Source of the DNA: Clostridia bacterium
Lineage (GTDB): Bacteria; Bacillota; Clostridia; Oscillospirales; CAG-272
DNA: 64,000 bases
Direction of reading: 5' to 3'
Assembly: GCA_017452525.1 (NCBI GenBank)
Contig: JAFTMG010000006.1
Coordinates: 109,790-173,789, forward strand
Positions 1 to 7,936 of the stretch are shown here, in pieces. How positions within the stretch are numbered: position 1 is the first letter of the stretch; every line of letters begins with the position of its first letter. Position numbers and translations under genes: made by a program. Below the pieces are notes generated by a model. It was not told where the DNA came from, made no database searches, and saw nothing but the letters and a program-made list of their open reading frames with translations.

Positions 1-528
1 TAACATTTTTCCCGGCTCATCTGCCAACATATTTTCGCGAACGGGGGCGTTATCATCCCGCACCTCGCCGTTGAAGGTCATCAGCTTATAATCATACAGA
101 TCCACAACACTCTGTGTGGGATTGATCAGCTCCAGATAGTGGACCCCCGCCTTGTGCTTGCCTCTTCCGAAGATCTCGGTGATCGCCAGCGGCGGCAGTT
201 TATTCTCTTTCACCAGCGGAACCGTATATACACCGCTCTTTTTTCCGCCCTCGTAGAGCGAATAGGTCAATTCGCCCTCCACAGAAAGATCCGCGGCAGG
301 GATGGTTACGGTCAAGCGGCTATACTTCGTATCCTCATAGGTAAAGGAACCCGTGATGGCGGGCTTGCAGGTGCGCGGAGCGGCACCGTTGACACTGTAA
401 TCCAACTCGGTCCCCTCTGCCACGGTGCTGGCACCGAGCTTGATGGCATGAAGGGTCAGGTCTCTTCCGCACAGCGCGAAGGCAGGCGAAGTATGAAGAA
501 ACAAGCGCTTATTCGGATTGGGAATCAT
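1..528 (-). CDS. Lamin-tail-like domain protein (5' part, cut by window edge)
   Basis: Reading on the minus strand from an ATG at 526-528, an open frame of 176 codons runs off the left edge. GAGGT lies 7 bases upstream of the ATG as a ribosome binding site. The visible part has a beta-rich segment (about residues 20-110). It is followed by a stretch resembling a lamin tail domain (LAITEIF, then YLELINPT and VDLYDYKLMTF, about residues 115-160), a pattern seen in bacterial surface or nuclease-associated proteins. No signal peptide is visible at this start. Function is unknown and the C-terminus is missing. Its start lies 52 bases after the DUF554 gene, so the two may be co-transcribed. Confidence 0.6.
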   Translation of the reverse strand, partial: MIPNPNKRLFLHTSPAFALCGRDLTLHAIKLGASTVAEGTELDYSVNGAAPRTCKPAITGSFTYEDTKYSRLTVTIPAADLSVEGELTYSLYEGGKKSGVYTVPLVKENKLPPLAITEIFGRGKHKAGVHYLELINPTQSVVDLYDYKLMTFNGEVRDDNAPVRENMLADEPGKML

Positions 529-580
529 ACTATTACCTCACTCTCCGATACGGATCTTTTCCGCATCTTTCGGTTATATC

Positions 581-1300
581 TTACATAAACAAACATAGCA
601 ATATGGGCAAAAACACCGCGGGCAGATAATTCATCACCTTGATCTTGGTCAGCCCCAGCATATTCAGAGAAAGACCGATGATCAGCAACGAGCCCACAGC
701 GGACATCTCCGCGATCACACGCTCGGTCAATATCGGCTCGATCCAAACGGCAAACAGCGTAATACTCCCCTGCAGTACAAACACGGAAAGGGATGACAGC
801 AGCACGCCAAAGCCCATGGAGGAGGCGAACACAACGGAGGAAATCATATCCAGCAAGGATTTGGTATATTGCACGGTGTGATCACCGGAAAGACCGCTGT
901 TCAGCGAGCCGACCACCGCCATTGCCCCCACGCAAAACAGGAGGCTGGCATTAACGAAACCGACCGCAACGTTTCCAAAACGCCCACGGGTCATTTTTTC
1001 GATCCATTGACCGAGACGGTTAATCATACCGTCCAGATCACACAAATGCCCGATCACCGCGCCGATGACGATAGACAGAATGACCAGCAGCATATTTTCC
1101 GCCCGGATCGCACCTTGCACACCGATCAGAAAAACACACAGTCCCAACCCTTTCATGATGGTGTCGGACAAGCCGCCCGCGCGGGTCGCTTCACCGTCCT
1201 GTGTCACACGGAGCAATCGGTGCAATAGCAAACCGATCGCCGCGCCGCCGAGGATCGCCAAGGCATTGACGATACTGCCCCAAAGTTTCCAATGTTCCAT
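581..1300 (-). CDS. DUF554 family membrane protein
   Basis: A 239-residue hydrophobic protein. The start at 1300 (MEHWKLWGSIVNALAILGG) was chosen because AGAGG lies 6 bases upstream; a longer frame to 1387 has an unlike, polar N-terminus. It matches the DUF554 (YdfK-like) family: glycine-rich N-terminal helix with GGAAIGLLL, a conserved GVQGAI segment, and about six or seven membrane segments in all. The molecular function of the family is not established; it is probably a transporter or channel-like integral membrane protein. A consensus-like promoter sits upstream at 1388-1416. Confidence 0.8.
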   Translation of the reverse strand: MEHWKLWGSIVNALAILGGAAIGLLLHRLLRVTQDGEATRAGGLSDTIMKGLGLCVFLIGVQGAIRAENMLLVILSIVIGAVIGHLCDLDGMINRLGQWIEKMTRGRFGNVAVGFVNASLLFCVGAMAVVGSLNSGLSGDHTVQYTKSLLDMISSVVFASSMGFGVLLSSLSVFVLQGSITLFAVWIEPILTERVIAEMSAVGSLLIIGLSLNMLGLTKIKVMNYLPAVFLPILLCLFM

Positions 1301-1387
1301 AATCAACCTCTTATCGGAATACCGCGCCAAAAATTCCTCAAGGCACTTCTCTCCGCAGGCGAGGTCTTGACGGAAACGCTTTATCAT

Positions 1388-1416
1388 ATTTTACCACACT
1401 TTGACACAGGATGCAA
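1388..1416 (-). promoter_or_regulatory. Promoter of the DUF554 gene
   Basis: On the minus strand TTGCAT (1411-1416) and TAAAAT (1388-1393) are separated by 17 bases, a good sigma-A promoter. It lies about 90 bases before the chosen start codon. Confidence 0.65.
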
Positions 1417-1449
1417 TAAAAAAAGCACAAAAAACAAATATTTTTCCCA

Positions 1450-1484
1450 AAATTGAAAGGGGCTGACCCGAAGGGATCAGCCCG
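1450..1484 (-). terminator. Terminator after the alkaline phosphatase gene
   Basis: GGGCTGATCCC and GGGTCAGCCCC form a hairpin with a small loop, followed on the minus strand by a T-rich run. It starts about 12 bases after the stop codon of the alkaline phosphatase gene. Confidence 0.7.
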
Positions 1485-1495
1485 CAAATTTCATA

Positions 1496-3355
1496 TTACT
1501 GACCAAAAGTCGTTGCACCGAAAACGCTTGCAATGAACTTTGCCACGTCGATATTCTCGGTAGCGTTGTTCTTGAAGTACTCGGTCTCGGAGCCCACCGC
1601 ATACAGAGGAACGTCTCTGTTGGTGTGCTCGGTGTAGGTAGAGCTGGTATGCGAGGTCCATACATAGCCGTATTGGTTGTTGCTATTCTCGGTAATACCG
1701 CCCGTCTCATGGTCTGCGGTGATCACGAGCGCGGTGCCGGGATGGCAAAGCACGAACTGAACGGCATAAGCGATGGACTCATTGTAACGCTTTACGGTGT
1801 GGATCACCTGCTCTACACGGATGTTGTGAGCGTGCTTATCGATGTAGCCCTCCTCGATCATGGCAAAGAAGCGGCTGTCGCCCTCGGAGATCGTCTGCAG
1901 AGCCACGCGGGTCTCGTCAATCAGCTTATCGTCCACAGAGCCCTTGCAGTATTCGATCATACCGTTTTCGATCAGATCGTCCACCTGCTTCTGCAGGATC
2001 GCGGTATCGTTACGGGAGAAGTGATGGCAGAGGAATCCGCCGGGGGTCGCACCGGTGATCACGTCGGTGGTCAGAACTGCCGTCTTAGCGCCGATGGAGT
2101 CGGCAAGCTCGCGAACATTCTGAATGGTCTTGACATACTTATTGACACCAACGTAGCCGTTCACGGTCTTGTGGCCGGTTGCAAGCGCGGTAGCGGATGC
2201 GGCACTGTCGGTAAAGGTTGCCTTGCCCTCAATAACGGACTGAGACTTGGTCACGGAGCTGCCGATATTGGGAAGCTGCTCTGCCACAAACTCAGAAAGT
2301 CCGTTGGCAAGAGCCAGATTGACATGGTTATGACCCATACCGTCGCCGATCATCAGAATGGCGCTCTTTGCTTCGGCGGCAAAGGTGTAAGGCTGAGCGG
2401 ACAGCGTGGTGGGCAGCGTGGTAACGTCCTGATTGCCGCTGACACCTGCGGGCTTGACATATTCATTCAGGAATACGCCGACACCTGCACCGACCAGATA
2501 GGAGTCACCCTGCATCACGATCTTCTTATCTACCGCACCCAGAATATACTGACCTGCGGGGATGGCGGAGGTCACGGAAGAAGAAGCGGCACGGTTGGTC
2601 TTACCTACCAGGAACTCATATTCGGTCTCGGGCTGATCATCGGTTACGACATTCAGGGTAATGCCTGCGTTGGTCTTGACAAAGTCAGCCAGATTTACAC
2701 CGGCATAGTAAGTATACAGATCGCAATTAAGCGGAACAACGATCTGATATTCACGGATATCCACACCCTTGATGCTGATGCCGTCGATGGGATAATCGTG
2801 CGCGACAACGTCAAAGAGGTTATCGGGAACGGTCAGCTTGCCGGTCTCTTTGTTGAGATAATTCTCCACAAAGTAATCTACGGCACGAAGGGTTGCCTCC
2901 TCGTTACCGCCGGTGATGACAAGTCTTCCGCCTGCATAGGTGATGGCGAAATCCTTTTCACGGATCTTGCCCAACACGTCCAGCGTCTGAGGACGGTTGG
3001 TGGTACCGATCACGATCTCCTTTGCCTCAGCGGCAACCTCATCACCGCGCTTGATCCAGTCGGTGTTGTAGGAGAGGCTGGCACCGGTGGCTTCCTTGAT
3101 CTGAGTGCGCAGGGTGGAAACGCGCTGAATGATCGCCTGAGAGGAAGACTCACTGCGAACCAGCGAATATTCCGTCTTGCCGTCTGCGATCAGATCCAGC
3201 ATTTCAACGGGCTTTTCGGTTTCAGCGGGCGTTGTCGCCTCGGTAACGGTGGTAGCAACCGTCGTCTGGGCGGGATCCGAGGGGGTTCCGCACGAGGTGA
3301 GGCAGCCAAGCACCATCAATGTACACAACAACAAAGATAACAGTCTTGTTTTCAT
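1496..3355 (-). CDS. Alkaline phosphatase lipoprotein
   Basis: 619 residues starting at MKTRLLSLLLC, with AAAGGA upstream. A lipoprotein signal peptide ends in a lipobox with Cys22 (LTSC), followed by a Thr-rich linker, so it is probably anchored outside the membrane. Residues from about 328 are an alkaline phosphatase domain: MIGDGMG metal motif, the catalytic serine in TDSAASATALATG (about 381), HAHN, and the metal ligand motif TADHETGG (about 543). It likely releases phosphate from phosphomonoesters. Residues about 55-325 hold two copies of a domain marked by a GxTNR motif; a third copy occurs in the lipoprotein at 57069-58391. This N-terminal extension is not part of a standard PhoA-type enzyme. 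It has its own promoter and terminator, so it is probably monocistronic. Confidence 0.9.
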   Translation of the reverse strand: MKTRLLSLLLCTLMVLGCLTSCGTPSDPAQTTVATTVTEATTPAETEKPVEMLDLIADGKTEYSLVRSESSSQAIIQRVSTLRTQIKEATGASLSYNTDWIKRGDEVAAEAKEIVIGTTNRPQTLDVLGKIREKDFAITYAGGRLVITGGNEEATLRAVDYFVENYLNKETGKLTVPDNLFDVVAHDYPIDGISIKGVDIREYQIVVPLNCDLYTYYAGVNLADFVKTNAGITLNVVTDDQPETEYEFLVGKTNRAASSSVTSAIPAGQYILGAVDKKIVMQGDSYLVGAGVGVFLNEYVKPAGVSGNQDVTTLPTTLSAQPYTFAAEAKSAILMIGDGMGHNHVNLALANGLSEFVAEQLPNIGSSVTKSQSVIEGKATFTDSAASATALATGHKTVNGYVGVNKYVKTIQNVRELADSIGAKTAVLTTDVITGATPGGFLCHHFSRNDTAILQKQVDDLIENGMIEYCKGSVDDKLIDETRVALQTISEGDSRFFAMIEEGYIDKHAHNIRVEQVIHTVKRYNESIAYAVQFVLCHPGTALVITADHETGGITENSNNQYGYVWTSHTSSTYTEHTNRDVPLYAVGSETEYFKNNATENIDVAKFIASVFGATTFGQ

Positions 3356-3400
3356 AACATAATCCTTTCTGTAAAAAATCAAGATGGCTTGTTAAATATT

Positions 3401-3428
3401 AGTATAGCACTTTTTCGTAAAAAGTCAA
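3401..3428 (-). promoter_or_regulatory. Promoter of the alkaline phosphatase gene
   Basis: TTGACT (3423-3428 on the minus strand) and TATACT (3401-3406) with a 16-base spacer, about 45 bases before the start codon. No Pho-box-like repeat is obvious. Confidence 0.7.
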
Positions 3429-3442
3429 GAATATTCCGATAA

Positions 3443-5062
3443 TTAAAGCGCGCTCAGATCATAGATTTCACCGCAGCGCGGGATATGGCACATGGTCCCG
3501 GGGCTGACGCGTAAGATCTCCTGCGAGATCCGCTCGGCGTGCTCATGCCGCCACATATCCGCGTCCTTTCTTCCGTTCTCATACAAATGAGCAAAAAAGA
3601 CATGCTTTTGCGAGAATCGAAGCATAAATTTGATATACGGCTCCAGGATCCCGTCGTAAACCGTATTCACGCCGTTATGGTCTCCCAGCCACACGTTGGC
3701 AAAGCAGACGTCAGCCGACGGCAGATCAGGAAGAGTGTCCGTTGAAAAATCGCGGGTGTCCACCGGAAATGCCATAGAAAGCCCACCGTCCGTGGTGATC
3801 AGGTATCCGTACTCGTCGGTTCCCTTTCCCGTGTCTGGGCGGAAATGTCTTCCCGGAAACGGCAAAACGGTCAAGGGTCCCACCCGGATCTCTTCCCACG
3901 GACGCGCGACCAGAACCTTTTCGGGCGACACACCGCAGGCAATGACCTTTTCCAAAAGAAAGTCGGGGATGATCCACCTCAGGCGATTTTGCGCCAGCTG
4001 ACGAACGGTCCGCTCCTCAAAATGGTCCGCGTGCCCGTGACTGATGATCATCAGATCAAGCGCGCCAAGCAAGCTTTTCGCCTGCCGCGGGGTGTCCGCC
4101 AAACGGTACGCCTGGCGGAAGGCGACGTCCATCGCCCAGTGAAATCCCTCGGTAGCAAACAAAAAAGAGGTCGACGTCAGCAACGAAAAGCGGGTCCCGG
4201 GCTTATCATCTGTCAGAAGAGAGAGAGCTCGCCTCAACTCTCCGTCGTACCCTCTGCGAATACGCTCATACAGTCTCGCACAATGGGGCATTGCCTTACG
4301 AAGTGCCGACACGGACGATCTGATCGCTTCGGTAGGTATTATTTTGCTTGAGAACCGTTTAAAAGTCAACTCAACGTTGTATGTGCCAAAATAACCGTAC
4401 GCCATTTTTTCCAGAATTCTTTCAAGGGGCAATTCGTATTCTCCAAGCGGATAATGGGTCTCAAAGCCGTTCAGCGCATGCACGTGCGTGTGGACCACAC
4501 GGTCGAAAAATGCCTTGGGCGGCATTTGCCATTCCCCGTCTCCCACTCTTGTTTTCATATCATAAGCATAATGCCCCATATCGAAGCAGATGCCCACACA
4601 GTCGCAATCCGCTGCCTCCACCGCCTCAAGCACCAACGCGGCACTGTCGCCTGCGCTTCCATCGGGCAACAAGCGGTTATTTTCCAATGCCCAGACGATG
4701 GGATATGCCAGCACAGCGGCACGGTCTGCCAGCGCGCGAAGCATCGCCGCATTGTCTCCGTCGATCGGGTGGATCACCACGATCCATTTCTCCTGATATC
4801 CCGCGGCAAATAAAGCGGAAAGAGGACCAAACACATCCCGCACCGCGCTCTCAGCGGATGATACCGTTGCATGCACCGTGATCTCCATTCCCCGTGCGCG
4901 CAGTCCTTCGGCAATACGCACGACATCCTCCGGTGAGCTGTCCGGGCGGACCGAGCGTATCTCCACGCTTCCCACTCCCTGCTCCGTCAGAGTCTCCATG
5001 ATCTCTTCATATTCCGCGCCGCCACGGCGGAGCAAGGAATACGGCAAAGAAACACCAACCAT
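3443..5062 (-). CDS. Fusion of sugar-phosphate-isomerase-like TIM barrel and metallo-beta-lactamase-fold hydrolase
   Basis: 539 residues from an ATG at 5062 with GGGAGG correctly spaced. Residues 1 to about 260 look like an AP-endonuclease-2/xylose-isomerase-type TIM barrel: EIRS near the N-terminus, VIHPIDG, ALENN, CFDMGHY and THVHALNG carry the metal-binding His/Glu/Asp pattern of sugar-phosphate isomerases and epimerases. Residues about 275-539 are a metallo-beta-lactamase fold of the UlaG-like type, with the SHGHADH zinc motif (near 345), GRHF, FPVDTRD and FAHLYENG. The two halves are normally separate proteins. One may open or isomerise a sugar derivative and the other hydrolyse it, but the substrate is not visible. 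There is a terminator of the preceding gene just upstream and no clear promoter of its own. Confidence 0.75.
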   Translation of the reverse strand: MVGVSLPYSLLRRGGAEYEEIMETLTEQGVGSVEIRSVRPDSSPEDVVRIAEGLRARGMEITVHATVSSAESAVRDVFGPLSALFAAGYQEKWIVVIHPIDGDNAAMLRALADRAAVLAYPIVWALENNRLLPDGSAGDSAALVLEAVEAADCDCVGICFDMGHYAYDMKTRVGDGEWQMPPKAFFDRVVHTHVHALNGFETHYPLGEYELPLERILEKMAYGYFGTYNVELTFKRFSSKIIPTEAIRSSVSALRKAMPHCARLYERIRRGYDGELRRALSLLTDDKPGTRFSLLTSTSFLFATEGFHWAMDVAFRQAYRLADTPRQAKSLLGALDLMIISHGHADHFEERTVRQLAQNRLRWIIPDFLLEKVIACGVSPEKVLVARPWEEIRVGPLTVLPFPGRHFRPDTGKGTDEYGYLITTDGGLSMAFPVDTRDFSTDTLPDLPSADVCFANVWLGDHNGVNTVYDGILEPYIKFMLRFSQKHVFFAHLYENGRKDADMWRHEHAERISQEILRVSPGTMCHIPRCGEIYDLSAL

Positions 5063-5083
5063 ATCTGAACCTCCCTGTATCAA

Positions 5084-5117
5084 AAATGCCGGCTCACCGA
5101 ACAGTGAACCGGCATTT
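5084..5117 (-). terminator. Terminator after the 95-residue protein
   Basis: AATGCCGGTTCAC and GTGAGCCGGCATT form a long, nearly perfect stem with a 6-base loop and a following T-run on the minus strand. It lies directly after the stop codon at 5126 and before the ribosome binding site of the fusion gene, which may therefore depend on read-through. Confidence 0.85.
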
Positions 5118-5125
5118 TCCTGATT

Positions 5126-5413
5126 TTATGCCATCAGCGCTTGTTCAAGCCAGATCTCGCCCATACGGAATGCCTCATAGAGACCGTCCTTGCTTGCCTG
5201 CTTATAGATCTTATTGGGATCCTTGGTATCTATGATCTGAATCAGGATCTTATCGGGAATCTCGGTATTGTTGAATTTTTTATAAGACATGATCTCCAAT
5301 ACCAGAACACATTTCTCGCTCATATCGCCGTAGCAAATGATATTCTCCTCGCGAACAAGGGGCTTACCTTTATATTCCAAATACTTTCCGCTTGCTTTCT
5401 GTCTGTTTTCCAT
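5126..5413 (-). CDS. Small protein of unknown function
   Basis: 95 residues, soluble, mixed charge, no signal peptide or membrane segment. I do not recognise a family. The gene is supported by a consensus promoter (5471-5499), GAGAGGA upstream of the ATG (10 bases), and a strong terminator immediately after the stop. The order IICYGDMSEKCVLVLEIMS then IPDKILIQIIDTKDPN suggests a small alpha/beta fold. Confidence 0.7.
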   Translation of the reverse strand: MENRQKASGKYLEYKGKPLVREENIICYGDMSEKCVLVLEIMSYKKFNNTEIPDKILIQIIDTKDPNKIYKQASKDGLYEAFRMGEIWLEQALMA

Positions 5414-5470
5414 GCGAAATCTATCCTCTCTTTCCTATATCATTCCGTTTAAATCTCATTCGATTTATTT

Positions 5471-5499
5471 ATTATATCACGAAAAATCCGACAAGTCAA
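5471..5499 (-). promoter_or_regulatory. Promoter of the 95-residue protein gene
   Basis: TTGACT (5494-5499) and TATAAT (5471-5476) on the minus strand, 17-base spacer. Confidence 0.75.
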
Positions 5500-5553
5500 T
5501 AGATATCTGCCAAACTGTCCGTTTTTTGTCTTCTCTTCGCGCACAACTCACCG

Positions 5554-6744
5554 TCATTCCATATGCGGAGGGCATTTGATCCACAGATCTGCCTCAGTCG
5601 GCACGGGCAGCGCCAGGGAGAAAAGTGCGTCCAGCGAAAGGGCAAGCTTTGCCTGCCGCTCCGCCGCAGGGGAGACAAGTGGCGCATCGGCAAATTTCGC
5701 AAAGATCGGAATGGGCGACGTCCCCTTCCATTGCCGCAACAGCACGCGCCCCTTTTCATTGGCGGCAAGTAGCGAAAGATATGCGGGCGGTGTTTTCAGA
5801 TCCTGCACGGTCACACCCGTCATCGCAAACAGGACCGCCCGTCTCAGCCGCGCATTGGTATAGCTCTTTGAAGCGGAAGCGGCAAAGAAATCTTCCAACG
5901 TAACGGAGGCACGCGCCGCCTCATGCAGACGGTTGGACAGCCCCCCCTGCATTTCCGCAATGTTTTCATAAGCGGCAGGATCGTACAAACGGAAAAAAGC
6001 AAGTATAGCGGATTCCAAACGTGACATCAGAACAGGTGCTTTTTGTGCTTTGATCGCTATTCCAAGCACTTTTGACGCGCTTTTCGGAATGATATCCAAC
6101 GATTCGTTGATACACCCTTGTGCAAGCAGGCGGCGAATCGCCGTAGCAGAGGGCAATTGATCTTGCAGGATCTCCTGCTCGGTATAATCGCTTCCGTGTC
6201 GCAGAATAGGCATCGGACGCATACGGCTTTCGATCGCGCGTATCGCGCGCATATACTCCAATGCCAGAATATCGTTGGAGCGGAAGCCCTCGGAGACGCC
6301 CATTCGCATCCCCAGCTCCGCAAAATATCCCTGCGCACTTCCCTCGCCCCGCTTTTGACGGAGACGGACGCTTTCGAAGAACGCTTCACTTTCCGTCACA
6401 TCTACCGCTTTTTCCAACAGAGCCGCGTCGGCACATTCACTGCCGAAGCTCAACTCATCCATGCCGAGCGCGTCCAGGATCGCGACACCTGCCCCCGCAA
6501 AATAGGAGGCACTGGCGGCACAGTACGGATATGGCAACTCCAATACCACATCAGCACCGCAGGAGAGTGCCATGGATGCGCGGGTAAATTTATCCGCAAT
6601 CGCCAATTCCCCGCGTTGCGTTGCATGTCCGCTCATCAGACAAACCACGGCGGCATCGGGCGCCTCGGCACGAATGCGGGCGATCTGATAGGCATGTCCG
6701 CCGTGAAACGGATTGTATTCGCAAATAATGCCGATCTTTTTCAC
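5554..6744 (-). CDS. tmcAL: tRNA(Met) cytidine acetate ligase
   Basis: 396 residues, the usual length for the TmcAL (YlbM, formerly DUF795) family. The N-terminus KKIGIICEYNPFHGGHAYQI contains the HxGH nucleotidyltransferase motif; GSECAD, SNDILALEY and LRHGSDYTE follow in family order. The enzyme activates acetate with ATP and acetylates C34 of elongator tRNA-Met. I chose the GTG at 6744 because AAAGGAGAGG precedes it at good spacing and homologous sequence starts exactly there; upstream codons run back through the hairpin at 6766-6796. It is the last gene of a minus-strand run from prfC. Confidence 0.9.
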   Translation of the reverse strand: MKKIGIICEYNPFHGGHAYQIARIRAEAPDAAVVCLMSGHATQRGELAIADKFTRASMALSCGADVVLELPYPYCAASASYFAGAGVAILDALGMDELSFGSECADAALLEKAVDVTESEAFFESVRLRQKRGEGSAQGYFAELGMRMGVSEGFRSNDILALEYMRAIRAIESRMRPMPILRHGSDYTEQEILQDQLPSATAIRRLLAQGCINESLDIIPKSASKVLGIAIKAQKAPVLMSRLESAILAFFRLYDPAAYENIAEMQGGLSNRLHEAARASVTLEDFFAASASKSYTNARLRRAVLFAMTGVTVQDLKTPPAYLSLLAANEKGRVLLRQWKGTSPIPIFAKFADAPLVSPAAERQAKLALSLDALFSLALPVPTEADLWIKCPPHME

Positions 6745-6765
6745 GGTCCTCTCCTTTCCTTTTTT

Positions 6766-6796
6766 AAAAAAGCGGCTCAGCTCATGCCAAGCCGCC
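6766..6796 (-). terminator. Terminator between the ATPase gene and tmcAL
   Basis: GCGGCT and AGCCGC stem with a 12-base loop, followed by six T on the minus strand. It lies just after the stop of the P-loop ATPase and before the tmcAL ribosome binding site, so it probably sets a lower level of read-through into tmcAL. Confidence 0.65.
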
Positions 6797-6802
6797 TGTA
6801 GC

Positions 6803-7876
6803 TCAAGGCAATATGCGTGCCAACCACACATCGGTATATTTTTCCATAGCGTCAAAATCCATTGCCGCTCCATATGCGGTTTCCATAGAGAAGTGAAGCT
6901 CGCGGATCCGCTCTGCCGTCTTGCATGCCGCGAGGAGCATGTGATCGCGGCAACGCCGTGCCTCACGGATCCCTTCCGCGGATGCATCACCAAGCGGACC
7001 GACAAAACGGCGCATGGAAATACGTCTCACTGCCTTCTCCTTCGACTCCTCACCACACGGCGGCAGGTCGGCGCGGACAAAGCATATGCGGGTATCCGGG
7101 AAGCAGATCCCATCCACGTGAGACGGGATCAGCGGATCGTAAGAGACCCACGTTCTCATATGCCGCTGCCGTGCCATACGGCAGAGCTCATCGAAAAAGC
7201 GATACGCCGTTCCGCCGAAATCTCGGATGGCATATACGGTATCGGACGCGTCCTCAAAGGTTCCGTATCGGAACCGCCCCCTCATGCCGACAGAGGAGGT
7301 CAGCATCACCTTTTCCGAAAAGCCCTTCCCGATGGGATCATGAGACAGGAGCCGCGATACCGTATCCCGTATTTTGGTATGATCCAAAATCGGAGCGATC
7401 TCCGCCTCCATATTTCGCTCGCATTGCCCTGCGGCACGAAGGTAACGATAAAAAACGGCATAGCACTCGGCTTTTTCCCGACCGCGCGCGTCCAATGTGT
7501 ATCGCTGTGCCTTCAGCGCAGCCGTTGACCAGAAATCTCCGACGTACAGGATCTCATCCCTCGCGCCCGGCAGCTCCATTTCAGTCACGTGCGGCGCAGT
7601 ACCGTCCAAGATCGCGATACACTCCGATCCACGGTGCAAAATAACGCCATCCAAGGAATGCGGGTCGGATGAGCAATAGATCTCCTCCACCTCATATCCC
7701 CGCTCCTTAGCACGTCGGGCGGCACGCCGCATCAGCGTGCTTTTTCCCGTCCCCGGACCGCCCTTGATGATGTAGCGGTGTGACAGATCCTCGGCAAACA
7801 CACGGTGATAAAAGCTCCGGAAGCCGTCCTCGCTGTTGCATGCCGCAAAATATCGCAGCGGCGCTCTTTCCGTCAA
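6803..7876 (-). CDS. P-loop ATPase of the PRK06851 type
   Basis: About 357 residues with a Walker A motif GGPGTGKST near residue 40. The sequence continues with RRAARRAKERGYEVEEIYCSSD and LDGVI, as in a family of uncharacterised Firmicutes ATPases (PRK06851). A second mononucleotide-binding-like segment occurs around ILTSSVG. The cellular role is not known. Two starts are possible: GTG at 7888 (poor ribosome binding site) or TTG at 7876, preceded by GGTGGAGG at 5 bases; I prefer TTG. A perfect 14-bp inverted repeat ends at the base just before the GTG (7889-7930), which is unusual placement for a control element. Confidence 0.75.
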   Translation of the reverse strand: MTERAPLRYFAACNSEDGFRSFYHRVFAEDLSHRYIIKGGPGTGKSTLMRRAARRAKERGYEVEEIYCSSDPHSLDGVILHRGSECIAILDGTAPHVTEMELPGARDEILYVGDFWSTAALKAQRYTLDARGREKAECYAVFYRYLRAAGQCERNMEAEIAPILDHTKIRDTVSRLLSHDPIGKGFSEKVMLTSSVGMRGRFRYGTFEDASDTVYAIRDFGGTAYRFFDELCRMARQRHMRTWVSYDPLIPSHVDGICFPDTRICFVRADLPPCGEESKEKAVRRISMRRFVGPLGDASAEGIREARRCRDHMLLAACKTAERIRELHFSMETAYGAAMDFDAMEKYTDVWLARILP

Positions 7877-7888
7877 TTCAACCTCCAC

Positions 7889-7930
7889 CTTTCTGTTATG
7901 CAGATATTACAGTATATGCATAACAGAAAG
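7889..7930. repeat. Perfect 14-bp inverted repeat upstream of the ATPase gene
   Basis: CTTTCTGTTATGCA (7889-7902) and TGCATAACAGAAAG (7917-7930) are exact reverse complements with a 14-base spacer. No T-run follows on the minus strand, so it is not a normal terminator. It could be a protein operator or an RNA stem-loop that controls translation or stability of the downstream mRNA. Confidence 0.7.
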
Positions 7931-7936
7931 TCGCGG

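Noticed and set aside
1625..3340. 571-codon open frame on the plus strand opposite the alkaline phosphatase gene
   Set aside because: It is a shadow of the minus-strand gene; its product is low-complexity and no ribosome binding site or family match is seen.
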